Below, in pieces: positions 1-7,999 of a stretch of 64,000 bases of DNA (position 1 is its first letter; every line of letters begins with the position of its first letter). The position numbers and the translations under genes were made by a program. The notes beneath the pieces were generated by a model, which did no database searches, was not told the origin of the DNA, and was given only the letters and a program-made list of their open reading frames with translations. This DNA is from Rhizobiales bacterium 2SD (GTDB lineage: Bacteria > Pseudomonadota > Alphaproteobacteria > Rhizobiales > Beijerinckiaceae), in assembly GCA_005502805.1 (NCBI GenBank), contig SCMY01000001.1:310001-374000 (forward strand). Direction: 5' to 3'.

Positions 1-103
1 AGAGCGTGCCGTAGCCGGCGACCTGGGTGACGCCCAGAGCGAGGATGAGGCCGGTTCCCGCGGTGGGGACCGGGCTCGCTTGCGACTGGACAGATGTCGT
101 CAT
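1..103 (-). CDS. MFS transporter, N-terminal fragment
   Basis: Only the first 34 codons lie in the window. The peptide begins MTTSVQSQASPVPTAGTG and then turns hydrophobic (LILALGVTQVAGYGTL), which fits a short cytoplasmic tail followed by the first membrane helix of a major-facilitator transporter. Its ATG overlaps the TGA of the upstream flavoprotein gene (ATGA), so the two are translationally coupled. MFS genes of this kind are common at the end of arsenic operons with an ArsO-like gene, so export of an arsenic compound is a reasonable guess. The family call rests on a short stretch and on context. Confidence 0.5.
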   Translation of the reverse strand, partial: MTTSVQSQASPVPTAGTGLILALGVTQVAGYGTL

Positions 104-1497
104 TTCGCTTGAGCTGTCTCATTCAGCTTCGGCGAGCTGCCGCAGCCGCAGCCAGTCTCGCCCTGTGCCTTGGCGGAAGCATCTTCGGCACAGCAGGCGT
201 CTACGCTCCTCGGAGCTGGACCGCCACAGCACCCGCCTGCGCTTTCTGGCGCGGTCGTGCACACGCCTGTTTCAGGTAAAACGAGCTGGACATCGTCAGC
301 CGCAGCCATGTCGCCCGCGATTGCGGCAACCACCGAACGAACCTGCTCATAGCCCGTCAGCATCAGGAAGGTCGGCGCGCGGCCATAGCTCTTGATGCCA
401 ACCGTGTAGAAGCCGGGCTCGGGATGGGACAGCTCGCGGTGGCCGTGCGGAGGCACCGAGCCGCAGGAATGCAGATTTGGGTCGATCATCGGACCGAGTG
501 CCCTGGCGCTCTCCAGCGATGGATCAAGCTCGATGCGCAGTTCGCGGGTCAGAGAAAGGTCAGGACGCTGACCCGTGCAAACCACGATCCGATCGACAGC
601 GGAGATGGAGCGAAGACCGTCGGGCGTCTCGCCGTCGAGCGCGAGCCGGCCATTCACCTCCCGCACCGTAGTGGCCGCGAAACTGGTGACGAGTTCGATG
701 CCACCCGCTTCGACGAGCTGGCGCAGCCTATGGCCGAGATCGCCGCGGGCCGTGAGTTGGTCGTTGGCGCCGCCGCCATAGACACGGGACAGGTTGGTGC
801 TGCGCGTCAGCCAGATCGCCTTGGTGGCGGGTTCGGTGCTGGCGAGCTCGACCAGGTCGAGCAGCACGTTCGCTGCAGAATGGCCTGCGCCGACGACGAC
901 CGTGGTAAGCCCGGCATAGGTTGCGCGATCCCGGCCAAGGACATCGGGAATGTTGTAGGCGATCCGGTCGGCAGAGGCTTCTTCACCTTCGGCAGCCACA
1001 CCACCCGCTCCGAGCGGGTTCGGCGACGTCCATGTTCCCGAGGCGTCGATTACCGCTCGCGCGAGCTCGCGGCGGACCCGGCCATCGCTGTCGACAATGG
1101 TCAGCTGGAACGGGTGCAACGCCCGGTCACGGCTGACGACCTTGTCGGCGCCGCGCCGCCCGATCGCCTTTACGCGTGCGCCATACTCGATGACCCGTGC
1201 CAGCTCAGGCGTTTGCGATAGGGGCATAAGATAGGCGCTGACGAGGTCGCCGCCGGTCGGATAGGCCGCTTCGTCCGGCGTCTGCCATCCCGCCTTCTCC
1301 AGCAATGAGCGGCCTGCCGGATCGATATTGTAAGCCCAGGGCGAGAACAGCCGAACATGGCCCCAATCGCTGACGCTCGCGCCAGCCGCGGCGCCGGCTT
1401 CGTAGACCTTCACGGAAAGGCCGCGTGCAACGAGATTGGCGGCGGCGGCAAGGCCTACCGGCCCAGCGCCGATGACGGCGATCGGTAGCTCCATCAT
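100..1497 (-). CDS. arsO: ArsO-like FAD/NAD(P)-dependent oxidoreductase with Cys-rich tail
   Basis: A 465-residue flavoprotein with two Rossmann motifs: GAGPVG at residues 10-15 (FAD) and VVGAGHSAAN at 201-210 (NAD(P)H). This is the layout of flavin-dependent monooxygenase-like proteins found in ars operons under the name ArsO, whose substrate is not firmly established. The last ~55 residues hold seven cysteines, including CC, CC and CGCG clusters, which could bind trivalent arsenic or another soft metal. AGGAG lies 8 nt before the first of two adjacent ATGs. It follows an arsR gene by 57 nt and overlaps an MFS gene by 4 nt, so it is part of the arsenic operon. The family is clear; the reaction is inferred from context. 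Confidence 0.7.
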   Translation of the reverse strand: MMELPIAVIGAGPVGLAAAANLVARGLSVKVYEAGAAAGASVSDWGHVRLFSPWAYNIDPAGRSLLEKAGWQTPDEAAYPTGGDLVSAYLMPLSQTPELARVIEYGARVKAIGRRGADKVVSRDRALHPFQLTIVDSDGRVRRELARAVIDASGTWTSPNPLGAGGVAAEGEEASADRIAYNIPDVLGRDRATYAGLTTVVVGAGHSAANVLLDLVELASTEPATKAIWLTRSTNLSRVYGGGANDQLTARGDLGHRLRQLVEAGGIELVTSFAATTVREVNGRLALDGETPDGLRSISAVDRIVVCTGQRPDLSLTRELRIELDPSLESARALGPMIDPNLHSCGSVPPHGHRELSHPEPGFYTVGIKSYGRAPTFLMLTGYEQVRSVVAAIAGDMAAADDVQLVLPETGVCTTAPESAGGCCGGPAPRSVDACCAEDASAKAQGETGCGCGSSPKLNETAQAK

Positions 1498-1554
1498 GTC
1501 TTTATCTCCTATTATTCTAGAAAAATCGAATTAGTTGGCAAATAAAAAGGCAGC

Positions 1555-1869
1555 TCATGCGGCCTGATTGGATGCAGAGCAGGCTTCGTCAGCGCAGCAC
1601 TCATCCGCGAGGAAGCCTACAAGGGCGGCCATGGCGGGATATTCGGCCCGGCAGATCAGGGTCGTGGCCTGCCGCTCCTGCGACACCAGCCCGTTCTGCA
1701 CAAGGCGCTGCAAATGGTGCGAGAGGGTCGAGGCCGGAATGCCCAGACGCTCCTGCACCTGATTGACCGGGAGCCCGCTATGACCGGCGCGGACCAGTAC
1801 CCGGTAGAGCTCAAGACGGGTCGGATTGCCGAGCGCTTCGAGCTGTTTTGCTGCTTCTTCGACTTTCAT
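1555..1869 (-). CDS. arsR: ArsR-family transcriptional repressor (second copy)
   Basis: A 104-residue winged-helix protein of the ArsR/SmtB family. The N-terminal helix (KQLEALGNPTRLELYRVLV) and the recognition segment (LGIPASTLSHHLQRLVQNGLV) are typical. The usual ELCVCDL arsenic site of the alpha-3 helix is absent. Instead the C terminus carries ECCADEAC, so trivalent arsenic is probably sensed by C-terminal cysteines, as in other ArsR subtypes. It sits between acr3 and the flavoprotein gene and has a short upstream gap (1870-1927) of its own, so it may autoregulate the distal half of the operon separately from the first arsR. Confidence 0.85.
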   Translation of the reverse strand: MKVEEAAKQLEALGNPTRLELYRVLVRAGHSGLPVNQVQERLGIPASTLSHHLQRLVQNGLVSQERQATTLICRAEYPAMAALVGFLADECCADEACSASNQAA

Positions 1870-1915
1870 GGAAATAGATTGTGCCGTTCATCGATGCTCG
1901 TCAATCGCTATTTCC
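1870..1915. promoter_or_regulatory. Inverted repeat upstream of second arsR
   Basis: GGAAATAG at 1870-1877 is repeated in inverted form as CTATTTCC at 1908-1915. The arms extend imperfectly to ATTG and CAAT, and a CATCGATG palindrome lies between them at 1889-1896. The position, directly before the ATG of arsR, suits an operator. The arms are about 30 bp apart, wide for a single ArsR dimer, so this is a weak call. Confidence 0.3.
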
Positions 1916-1927
1916 AAAATGATCGAA

Positions 1928-2980
1928 TTACTCGGCAGCCTGCACCTTCCGGAGGCTATCGGCGCGCTCGTACCAGCCCTTTGAGCCGTTCACGATCCAG
2001 ACCACGGTCAGCATCACGGGAACTTCGATCAGCACGCCGACGACGGTCGCGAGCGCCGCGCCGGAGTTGAAACCGAACAGGCTGATCGCGGCAGCCACGG
2101 CGAGCTCGAAGAAGTTCGAGGCGCCGATCAGGGCCGAGGGACCGGCAACGCAGTGCTGCTCGCCGGCAATGCGGTTCAGCAGATAGGCGAGGCCGGCATT
2201 GAGATAGACTTGGATCAGGATCGGAACGGCCAGAAGCGCGATCACCATCGGCTGCGCCAGGATCTGCTCACCCTGGAAGCCGAAGAGCAGCACCAGCGTC
2301 GCGAGGAGCGCAACGAGCGAGGCCGGGCCGAGCCTCCCGAGCAGGCGATCCAGCGCCGCCTGTCCACCCCTCACCAGAACGCGGCTGCGGAGGAGCTGCG
2401 CAACGATCACCGGGATGACGATGTAGAGGATGACCGAGAGGGCCAGCGTTTCCCATGGCACCGTGATCGCCGACAGGCCGAGCAAAAGGCCGACGATCGG
2501 AGCGAAGGCGACGACCATGATCACGTCATTGAGCGCCACCTGGCTCAGCGTGAAATGCGGCTCGCCCTTCGTCAGGTTCGACCAGACGAAGACCATCGCC
2601 GTGCAGGGTGCCGCCGCCAGGATGATGAGCCCGGCGATGTAGCTGTTGATCTGCTCGGCCGGCAGCCAGGGCCGGAACAGCCAGGCGATGAAGAACCAGC
2701 CCAGAGCCGCCATCGAGAACGGTTTCACCGCCCAGTTGATGAAGAGCGTGACGCCGATCCCGCGCCAGTGCCGGCCGACTTGCCCGAGTGCCGCGAAGTC
2801 GATCTTCAGCAGCATGGGGATGACCATCAGCCAGATCAGCACGGCCACCGGCAGGTTGACCTTGGCGATCTCGGCCGCGCCGATGGCCTGGAAGACACCG
2901 GGCATGACGTGGCCGAGCGCGACGCCGACGACGATGCACAAGGCGACCCACAATGTGAGGTAGCGTTCGAAGGTGGACAT
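1928..2980 (-). CDS. acr3: ACR3-type arsenite efflux permease
   Basis: A 350-residue, ten-helix membrane protein of the BASS superfamily, ACR3 branch (often labelled ArsB in annotations). Family-typical stretches are visible: PMLLKIDF in the second helix, AAAPCTAMVFVWS with the Cys essential in characterised Acr3 proteins, QVALNDVIMVVAF, and GASNFFELAVAAAI near the end. It exports arsenite across the inner membrane. The start at MSTFERY leaves 7 bp after the arsC stop; a longer in-frame extension would run into arsC and is not needed. It lies third in the ars operon. Confidence 0.92.
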   Translation of the reverse strand: MSTFERYLTLWVALCIVVGVALGHVMPGVFQAIGAAEIAKVNLPVAVLIWLMVIPMLLKIDFAALGQVGRHWRGIGVTLFINWAVKPFSMAALGWFFIAWLFRPWLPAEQINSYIAGLIILAAAPCTAMVFVWSNLTKGEPHFTLSQVALNDVIMVVAFAPIVGLLLGLSAITVPWETLALSVILYIVIPVIVAQLLRSRVLVRGGQAALDRLLGRLGPASLVALLATLVLLFGFQGEQILAQPMVIALLAVPILIQVYLNAGLAYLLNRIAGEQHCVAGPSALIGASNFFELAVAAAISLFGFNSGAALATVVGVLIEVPVMLTVVWIVNGSKGWYERADSLRKVQAAE

Positions 2981-2987
2981 TGGCGCC

Positions 2988-3512
2988 TCAGTCCTGCTTC
3001 GCGCGCTGGGTGGCGCCTTCGAGCGCACCGATTTGCTTGATCCGCTGCGCCAGCGCCATCTCGTCAAGGCTGGCGACTGGCAGCGACAGCAGCACATTGA
3101 TGCGATTGCGCAGGTAGCGCAGCGCCGTCACGAAGGCCCGCTCGCGCTCGATATCGGTGCCTTCCACATTCGAGGGGTCTTCGATGCCCCAATGTGCTGT
3201 GATCGGCTGGCCCGGCCAGAACGGGCAGGCTTCGCCGGCCGCCTGATCGCAAACCGTGATGACCATGTCCATGACCGGCGCGCCGGGGGCCGCGAACACA
3301 TCCCAGGTCTTCGACGACAAGCCCGCGGTCGGGATGCCCTCGGCCTGGAGCACCTTCAGCGCCATCGGCTTGGGGCCGGGACCGCCTTCGCTGCCGGCAG
3401 AAAAAGCGCGAAAGCGGCCCTCGCCGAGATGATTGAGCAGGGCCTCGGCCATGATCGAGCGGGCAGAGTTGTGGGTGCAGAGGAACAGCACGTTGTGGAC
3501 GCGATCAGGCAT
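2988..3512 (-). CDS. arsC: Arsenate reductase, low-molecular-weight phosphatase type
   Basis: A 174-residue protein of the thioredoxin-coupled ArsC class, related to low-molecular-weight protein tyrosine phosphatases. The N-terminal P-loop CTHNSARS (first Cys at residue 12) is the anion-binding catalytic loop. The further cysteines in VITVCDQAAGEACPFW match the redox pair that is oxidised and then reduced by thioredoxin. It converts arsenate to arsenite for the Acr3 pump. A C-terminal helical extension ends in TQRAKQD. The start at MPDRVHN overlaps the end of the upstream arsR by 8 nt. Confidence 0.92.
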   Translation of the reverse strand: MPDRVHNVLFLCTHNSARSIMAEALLNHLGEGRFRAFSAGSEGGPGPKPMALKVLQAEGIPTAGLSSKTWDVFAAPGAPVMDMVITVCDQAAGEACPFWPGQPITAHWGIEDPSNVEGTDIERERAFVTALRYLRNRINVLLSLPVASLDEMALAQRIKQIGALEGATQRAKQD

Positions 3513-3861
3513 CGGTCGTGACCTTCGGAGGGCAGCAGGGAGTGAGTTCGGCCAGGAGCGGCGCGCAGATCTCCGCGCGACCGCCACAGCAATCCTTGAG
3601 AAGGAACGCGACAACCGAGCGAAGCGCATCGAGATCGGCGCGGTAGACGATCGAGCGGCTGAAGCGCTCGGAGCGGATCAGCCCGGCGCGGCTCAGGATG
3701 CCGAGATGCGACGACATCGTGTTGTGCGGGACGGTCAGGCGCCGGGCGACCTCGCCAGCAGGCAGGCCCTCGGGTTCGGCCGTCACCAGAAGCCGAAAGA
3801 CGTCCAGGCGAGTGCTCTGCGCCAACGCCGCCAGGGAGAGGATGACTTGCTCATTTTCCAT
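3505..3861 (-). CDS. arsR: ArsR-family repressor, first gene of the ars operon
   Basis: A 118-residue ArsR/SmtB winged-helix protein (AALAQSTRLDVFRLLV, then LTVPHNTMSSHLGILSRAGLI). Cysteine pairs near the C terminus (DCCGG, EIC, PCC) could bind arsenite in place of the classical alpha-3 site. The start chosen is the ATG of MENEQVILS, the usual beginning for this subfamily. No Shine-Dalgarno is visible and a perfect inverted repeat covers the start codon, so the message may be nearly leaderless. An in-frame TTG at 3897 is an alternative start. Binding at that repeat would shut the whole operon. Confidence 0.88.
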   Translation of the reverse strand: MENEQVILSLAALAQSTRLDVFRLLVTAEPEGLPAGEVARRLTVPHNTMSSHLGILSRAGLIRSERFSRSIVYRADLDALRSVVAFLLKDCCGGRAEICAPLLAELTPCCPPKVTTDA

Positions 3862-3883
3862 ATGTCGAGACTTATCGACATAT
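3860..3883. promoter_or_regulatory. Probable ArsR operator
   Basis: ATATGTCGA (3860-3868) and TCGACATAT (3875-3883) form a perfect 9-bp inverted repeat with a 6-bp spacer. It overlaps the arsR start codon, where an autorepressor would block transcription of the operon. Confidence 0.7.
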
Positions 3884-3897
3884 TTTGTTGAGCGCAA

Positions 3898-4764
3898 GCT
3901 GGTGCTGACTGGAGCGTGAGGTTCCTTGACGGCCTCTTCGACACCAAAGGATGGTGCCGAAAACCCGCTTTATGAATGGGCCGCTTCCGGACTGTGCCTA
4001 TTGGCAGGCCTCATCAATAGCCCTTCGGAGTCGAGGCGGAACAGCGGCTCACCCTCTTGGCTTCTCAACAGCTCCCATGCCTGCCGAAGCCGCAGCGAGC
4101 TGACGGTCTCTTCCAGCACAGCATGTCGACGATGGCAGCGCAGCAGGTGGTGTTGGCGGCGAAGGCCAGCATCATCGCGAGATCGGCACTGAGCAGGCCG
4201 GCGTAGAGCGCCGCGGAAAAATTGGAGACGAAGAACAGGCTCCAGGTCGCGCAGGAAGGCGAGCATGACGGCTGTCTCGGTCGTGACCCTGACGATCCTC
4301 CTCGAACTTGCCGGCGGCGAGGTTATTCGGCGGCACGCAAGCCCGGCCGTGCGATGACGGCGGTCCAGCGCCTGGTCTCGCTCTCCTGGAGCGCCTGGAA
4401 CGTCTCGGGCTCAGTGCCGGGCACTTCGCTGTCGGCGCGGTCGAGCCCGCCTCGCCCGCCAAAGCAGTGCGATCGCCCTCTCATGACGAGATCTACGGCA
4501 TCGAGGCAATTGCGAATGAGTATATCCAGAACTATCGAAGATTTATCGCCGAATACACGCTCTGGGTGACTTGGTCTGCAGTTGGTTGACGAAGAAAGGG
4601 CGCGCGTGACGATCCGGTGATGCTGCCGTCACGCCTTACCAAGATATGGTTAGGGACGCCGCACGCTCTCCTCACCTGTTGCGCCAACTGCTGATGTCAG
4701 TGGCCGACCTGCAAGCGCACATTCATCGCAGGAGCGCCGGATCGGACTGGCGCCACGAGCGCGA
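3898..4764. other. Gene-poor, degraded stretch
   Basis: No intact gene is supported here. Open frames are short and arginine/serine-rich, as expected of non-coding GC-rich DNA. On the minus strand around 4080-4250 a hydrophobic frame (LFFVSNFSAALYAGLLSAD, then MMLAFAANTTCCAAI) reads like a piece of a membrane protein but is open only briefly. Next to it lies the Bug-type relic described separately. Confidence 0.5.
4323..4490 (-). pseudogene. Relic of a Bug/TctC-type binding protein, C terminus
   Basis: A minus-strand frame ends PETFQALQESETRRWTAVIA and then RPGLRAAE before a TAA at 4323. This pattern (F..L...E..RW..VI...G) is what the C termini of Bug-type tricarboxylate-binding proteins look like. 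The frame upstream is only a few tens of codons long, so the gene has lost most of its body. Two intact members of the family lie nearby at 5841 and 8000. The call rests on about 40 residues. Confidence 0.4.
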
Positions 4765-5835
4765 CTATGCCGGCAGCGCTTTCCACACCACGCAGACCGG
4801 GCTGCGTATCTGCGCGATCTCGACCGCCGGCTGGAGCTCGCCGACTTCGCCGATCTCCAGCCGGGTCAACCGGTGGCTTTCCTCGTTGGCGCAGATCACG
4901 GCCGAGCCATCGGGCGCCAGCGCGATGAAGCGGGGCGTGCGGCCGCCGCAGAGCGTGATGCCGTTCACGGCCAAGCGCCCCGAGCCCGGATCGACCTTAA
5001 AGCCGGCAAGGCTGTCATGCCCCCGATTGGACGCGAAGAGGTGGCGCCCGTCGGGGGTCAGCACGATGCCGGCCGCGCGGCTGAAGCCGAAGAAACTGTC
5101 GGGCAGGACACCGATGCGCTGGACTGGTGTCAGTCGGCCTTCGTCGAAGGCGAAGGCGCTGACCGTCGAGTCGAGCTCGTTGACGACATAGACATGGCGG
5201 CCGCCCGGCGAGCAGACCGCATGGCGCGCGCCACTGGCCTCGCGATCCCGAACTGGATCGCCCGTGGGCGTCAGCTCGCCGTTCCGCCCGATCGCGAAGG
5301 TGAAGGTCGCGTCGAGGCCCTTGTCCGGGACGATCAGGAAGCGCTCGTCACGATTCAGGATCAATTGATGCGGCTTGGCGAAGGGCTGCTCGGTCCGGTG
5401 CGGCCCAGGCTTCCCCTCCAGCGTCACGCTTTGCGCGATCGCACCGAGCCCGCCATCCGGCGCGATCTCGATCGCAGCGACGGTCGATGACAGGTGATTG
5501 GCGACGAAGAGCCGCCGCCCGCAGGGCGAGACGACGAGATGGACGGGGTTGCGCCCGCCGCAGGAGGCGCGGCCGAGGAGATCGAGGCCGCCCGTCGCCT
5601 CGTCGATCGCGAAGGCGCTGACCTCGGTGCCATCGCCGTGCACCGCGTAGAGATGCCGCCCTCCCCGGCCGAACGCCAGGAACGAGGGATTGACGAGATC
5701 GCCGACCGTCCCGAGCTGGCGCCAATGCCGGCCGCCGGCGTCGGTCGCGAAGATCGAGATGCCTTCGCCCGATGCGCCACGCTCGCGCGTCGTACGCGAG
5801 CCGACATAGGCAAAATGCGTTTCCGGCGCCACCAT
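4765..5835 (-). CDS. Beta-propeller lactonase family protein
   Basis: A 356-residue protein resembling the seven-bladed propeller of the lactonase family (6-phosphogluconolactonase YbhE/Pgl type, PF10282). Blade-like repeats recur throughout: LAFGRGGRHLYAVHGDGTEVSAF, LVVSPCGRRLFVANHLSSTV, VCSPGGRHVYVVNELDSTVSAF and LTPDGRHLFASNRGHDSLAGF. There is no signal peptide, so it is probably cytoplasmic. It starts only 5 bp after the stop of the Bug protein gene, so the two form one unit. Hydrolysis of a sugar or organic-acid lactone that feeds carboxylate use is plausible. The true substrate cannot be read from sequence. Confidence 0.75.
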   Translation of the reverse strand: MVAPETHFAYVGSRTTRERGASGEGISIFATDAGGRHWRQLGTVGDLVNPSFLAFGRGGRHLYAVHGDGTEVSAFAIDEATGGLDLLGRASCGGRNPVHLVVSPCGRRLFVANHLSSTVAAIEIAPDGGLGAIAQSVTLEGKPGPHRTEQPFAKPHQLILNRDERFLIVPDKGLDATFTFAIGRNGELTPTGDPVRDREASGARHAVCSPGGRHVYVVNELDSTVSAFAFDEGRLTPVQRIGVLPDSFFGFSRAAGIVLTPDGRHLFASNRGHDSLAGFKVDPGSGRLAVNGITLCGGRTPRFIALAPDGSAVICANEESHRLTRLEIGEVGELQPAVEIAQIRSPVCVVWKALPA

Positions 5836-5840
5836 GCGCT

Positions 5841-6830
5841 TTATTGCGCCTCGATACCGGCAGCGGTGACGATGTCCTTGAACTTCACCGTCTCCTCCCG
5901 CACGAACACACCGAAGGCGGCGGCCGGCATCGGGCTCGGATAGCTGCCGAGCTCCGACAGCTTGGCGGCGATCTCCGGCTTCCCGAGGGCCTTGATCGCG
6001 GCGGCATGCAGCGCGTCCAGGATCGCCGGCGGCGTCTTGGCCGGGGCGAACAAGCCGAACCAGTTGACGACGTCGAAATTCGCCAGCCCCGGCGTCTCGG
6101 CCAGTGCCGGCACATTGGGCAGGCTCGGGATCCGCTCCTTCGAGGTCACGCCGACAGCGTGGAGCTGCCCGTTCTGCACGAAGGAGGCGACCGCGAGGTA
6201 GCTCGCGAAGGTCGCTGTGACGCTGCCGGCGAGGACGTCGGGGATCTGCTGCGCCGCGCCGCGATAGGCGACGTGAAGGAGCTGCGAACCCGTCATCTTG
6301 TTCATCAGCTCGCCGGCGAGATGCTGCGGATTGCCGACGCCGCTCGACGAATAGGTGCCGTCCTTGGACTGCGCCTTCGAGAAGGCGATCAGTTGCGCCG
6401 CGCTCCTGTGCGGGGAATCCCCCTTCACCACGAGGACATTGGGAACGCGCACGGCCAGCGTGATCGGAGCCAGGTCGCGCTCCGGCACATAACGCAGCCC
6501 TTTCTGGATATGCGGCGCCACGGCGATCTCGCCAGCCGAGGCGAGCAGGATCGTGTAGCCGTCGGGCTCCGCCTTGACCGCCGTTTCGGCGCCGCGTGTT
6601 CCACTGGCTCCCGGCAGGTTCTCGACGACGACGCCCTGCCCGAGCTCCTGCTTGAGCGCCTCCCCGAGAATGCGCGCCACCGTATCGACGCCTCCTCCGG
6701 CGGCGAAGGGAACGATGAGGCGGATCGGCTTGGTCGGATAGCTCTGCGCCTGTGCAAGCCCGCTCGCCATGAGACCGGCTCCGAACGCCAAGAATCCCAG
6801 CGCGGCACGCCGCGCGATCACCGATGCCAT
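5841..6830 (-). CDS. Bug/TctC-family tripartite tricarboxylate transporter binding protein
   Basis: A 329-residue periplasmic binding protein. The signal peptide (RRAALGFLAFGAGLMASGLAQAQ) is followed by the family pattern YPTKPIRLIVPFAAGGGVDT and later ENLPGASGTRGAE, which bind carboxylates through backbone and water contacts. The start at ATG 6830 is favoured by GGGAGG 7 nt upstream; a TTG two codons earlier lacks that spacing. No TctA or TctB membrane genes are in the window, so it must work with a distant permease or act as a sensor. A 22-bp motif shared with the aconitase promoter lies 35 bp upstream. Confidence 0.88.
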   Translation of the reverse strand: MASVIARRAALGFLAFGAGLMASGLAQAQSYPTKPIRLIVPFAAGGGVDTVARILGEALKQELGQGVVVENLPGASGTRGAETAVKAEPDGYTILLASAGEIAVAPHIQKGLRYVPERDLAPITLAVRVPNVLVVKGDSPHRSAAQLIAFSKAQSKDGTYSSSGVGNPQHLAGELMNKMTGSQLLHVAYRGAAQQIPDVLAGSVTATFASYLAVASFVQNGQLHAVGVTSKERIPSLPNVPALAETPGLANFDVVNWFGLFAPAKTPPAILDALHAAAIKALGKPEIAAKLSELGSYPSPMPAAAFGVFVREETVKFKDIVTAAGIEAQ

Positions 6831-6864
6831 CACCAATCCTCCCGAAATGATCGGTCGGAAATTA

Positions 6865-6886
6865 GCATATTAATATCAATAAATGC
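6865..6886. promoter_or_regulatory. Candidate GntR operator upstream of first Bug gene
   Basis: A 22-bp AT-rich imperfect palindrome bounded by GCAT (6865-6868) and ATGC (6883-6886), beginning GCATATTA and ending ATAAATGC. The same two halves, at the same spacing, recur before the aconitase gene at 11661-11682, and both copies are followed by AAT. The GntR gene lies directly upstream of this site. Confidence 0.55.
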
Positions 6887-6923
6887 AATCCCGTTTATAG
6901 GCCGCCCGGTGAGGAGCCGCAGA

Positions 6924-7868
6924 TCAGCGCGACAGGATCGGGCGAATTCGCGCGAGGTTCTCGATCGTGTGGGCCAGATGGGCGCGCAGTCGGCCGGCAG
7001 CTTCTTCCTGGTCGCGGCGCGCGAGACTGTCGAGGATGGCGAGATGCTCCTCGCATTGGGCACGGTAGCGCTTGCGGTCGAGCATCGACCGGTACGACAG
7101 CAGGCGGCGCACACGATTGAGCCGCCTGATCGTCTCGAGGAAGAACGGGTTGCCGCTCGCGCCGACGATCGTCTCGTGGAAACGCACGCCGCGCTCGTGC
7201 AGCGCATCGGCGGAGTCGGTCTCGATGGCGCCCGCGAGCAGCCTTTCCTCGGCCTGGCGGCAGAGAGCGATCTGCTCTGGCGGAAGGTCGTAGCCCGGCT
7301 CGAGCAGAGCCGCGGGCTCGAGGACGAGACGAAGCCTGTAACTCTGCTCCAGGCTTTCGGGCGTGTTCAGGACCGGCAGAAAGGTCCAGCCATAGCCGGC
7401 GCGCCGCTCGGCCCAGCCCTCGGAGCTGATCCGCGTCAGCACCGCCGTGAGCTCGGCCCGCGTCAACCCGTAGCGCTCTCGCAGCTCGGCTTCCGTGACC
7501 TGGTCGGGGAGCGCCCCGCCAAGACGATCCTCGGCGATCCGGAAATAGATCGCGTCGCGGCCATCGGTGACGGCGAGCCCCAGTTCATCCGCACTGGGAG
7601 GCTCGCTCTCACCGACGAAATAGCCGCGATTGGGCTCATGGCGCAGCACGCCCTTGCCGGCGAGCAACTGAAGGGCCTGGCCCACCGGGAAGCGCGAGAC
7701 ACCGAGGCGGGTCGCAAGATCCTGCGCGCGCAGATGCGTCCCGGCGGCGAGCCGCAACTCCCGGATCTCTCCGAGCAGCTTCGCCGCCAGCGTCTCCCCC
7801 AGGTCCTGCCTGCTCGCCCGTGCCACGATATGCTCCCGCCGGCCTGCGCGGGCCGCCGACGAGAGCAT
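6924..7868 (-). CDS. GntR/FadR-family regulator with two winged-helix domains
   Basis: A 314-residue regulator. Residues ~20-86 form a GntR winged helix (AQDLATRLGVSRFPVGQALQ, ending HEPNRGYFVGE). Residues ~103-165 form a second, more divergent winged helix (EAELRERYGLTRAELTAVLT, ending ERRAGYGWTF). A helical FCD ligand-binding domain follows at ~172-305 (LRLVLEPAALLEP, FHETIVGASGNPFF, EEHLAILDSLARRD). FCD domains usually bind carboxylates through a metal. Ordinary members have one winged helix, so the tandem arrangement is unusual. It lies between the two Bug genes, whose promoters share a palindrome with the aconitase promoter, and is the likely regulator of all three. Confidence 0.85.
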   Translation of the reverse strand: MLSSAARAGRREHIVARASRQDLGETLAAKLLGEIRELRLAAGTHLRAQDLATRLGVSRFPVGQALQLLAGKGVLRHEPNRGYFVGESEPPSADELGLAVTDGRDAIYFRIAEDRLGGALPDQVTEAELRERYGLTRAELTAVLTRISSEGWAERRAGYGWTFLPVLNTPESLEQSYRLRLVLEPAALLEPGYDLPPEQIALCRQAEERLLAGAIETDSADALHERGVRFHETIVGASGNPFFLETIRRLNRVRRLLSYRSMLDRKRYRAQCEEHLAILDSLARRDQEEAAGRLRAHLAHTIENLARIRPILSR

Positions 7869-7873
7869 CTATA

Positions 7874-7919
7874 GCATCGGACCGAAAAGTGGAATCCACC
7901 CTTCGGAAGAATCCGATGC
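7874..7919. repeat. Long intergenic hairpin
   Basis: GCATCGGA (7874-7881) pairs with TCCGATGC (7912-7919). Inside it CCGAA pairs with TTCGG and GTGG with CCAC, giving a long imperfect hairpin. Its composition resembles short intergenic palindromes scattered through Hyphomicrobiales genomes. Whether it ends transcription or is a REP-like element cannot be told from one copy. Confidence 0.45.
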
Positions 7920-7934
7920 GATAACAATGTGATA

Positions 7935-7972
7935 GATCATCATGAGCGCGTCCGGTCGGACGCGCGATGATC
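7935..7972 (-). terminator. Candidate terminator after second Bug gene
   Basis: GCGCGTCCG (7946-7954) pairs with CGGACGCGC (7957-7965), extended by outer arms GATCATC (7935-7941) and GATGATC (7966-7972). It lies 27 bp past the stop at 8000. There is no T-run, so termination efficiency is uncertain. Confidence 0.4.
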
Positions 7973-7999
7973 TGGCCGAGCCGGGCGGCGATTCGAAGC

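Noticed and set aside
5772..7874. A 700-codon open frame on the plus strand
   Set aside because: It lies antisense to the clearly recognised lactonase, Bug and GntR genes and is rich in Arg, Gly and His, as expected of a shadow frame in GC-rich DNA.
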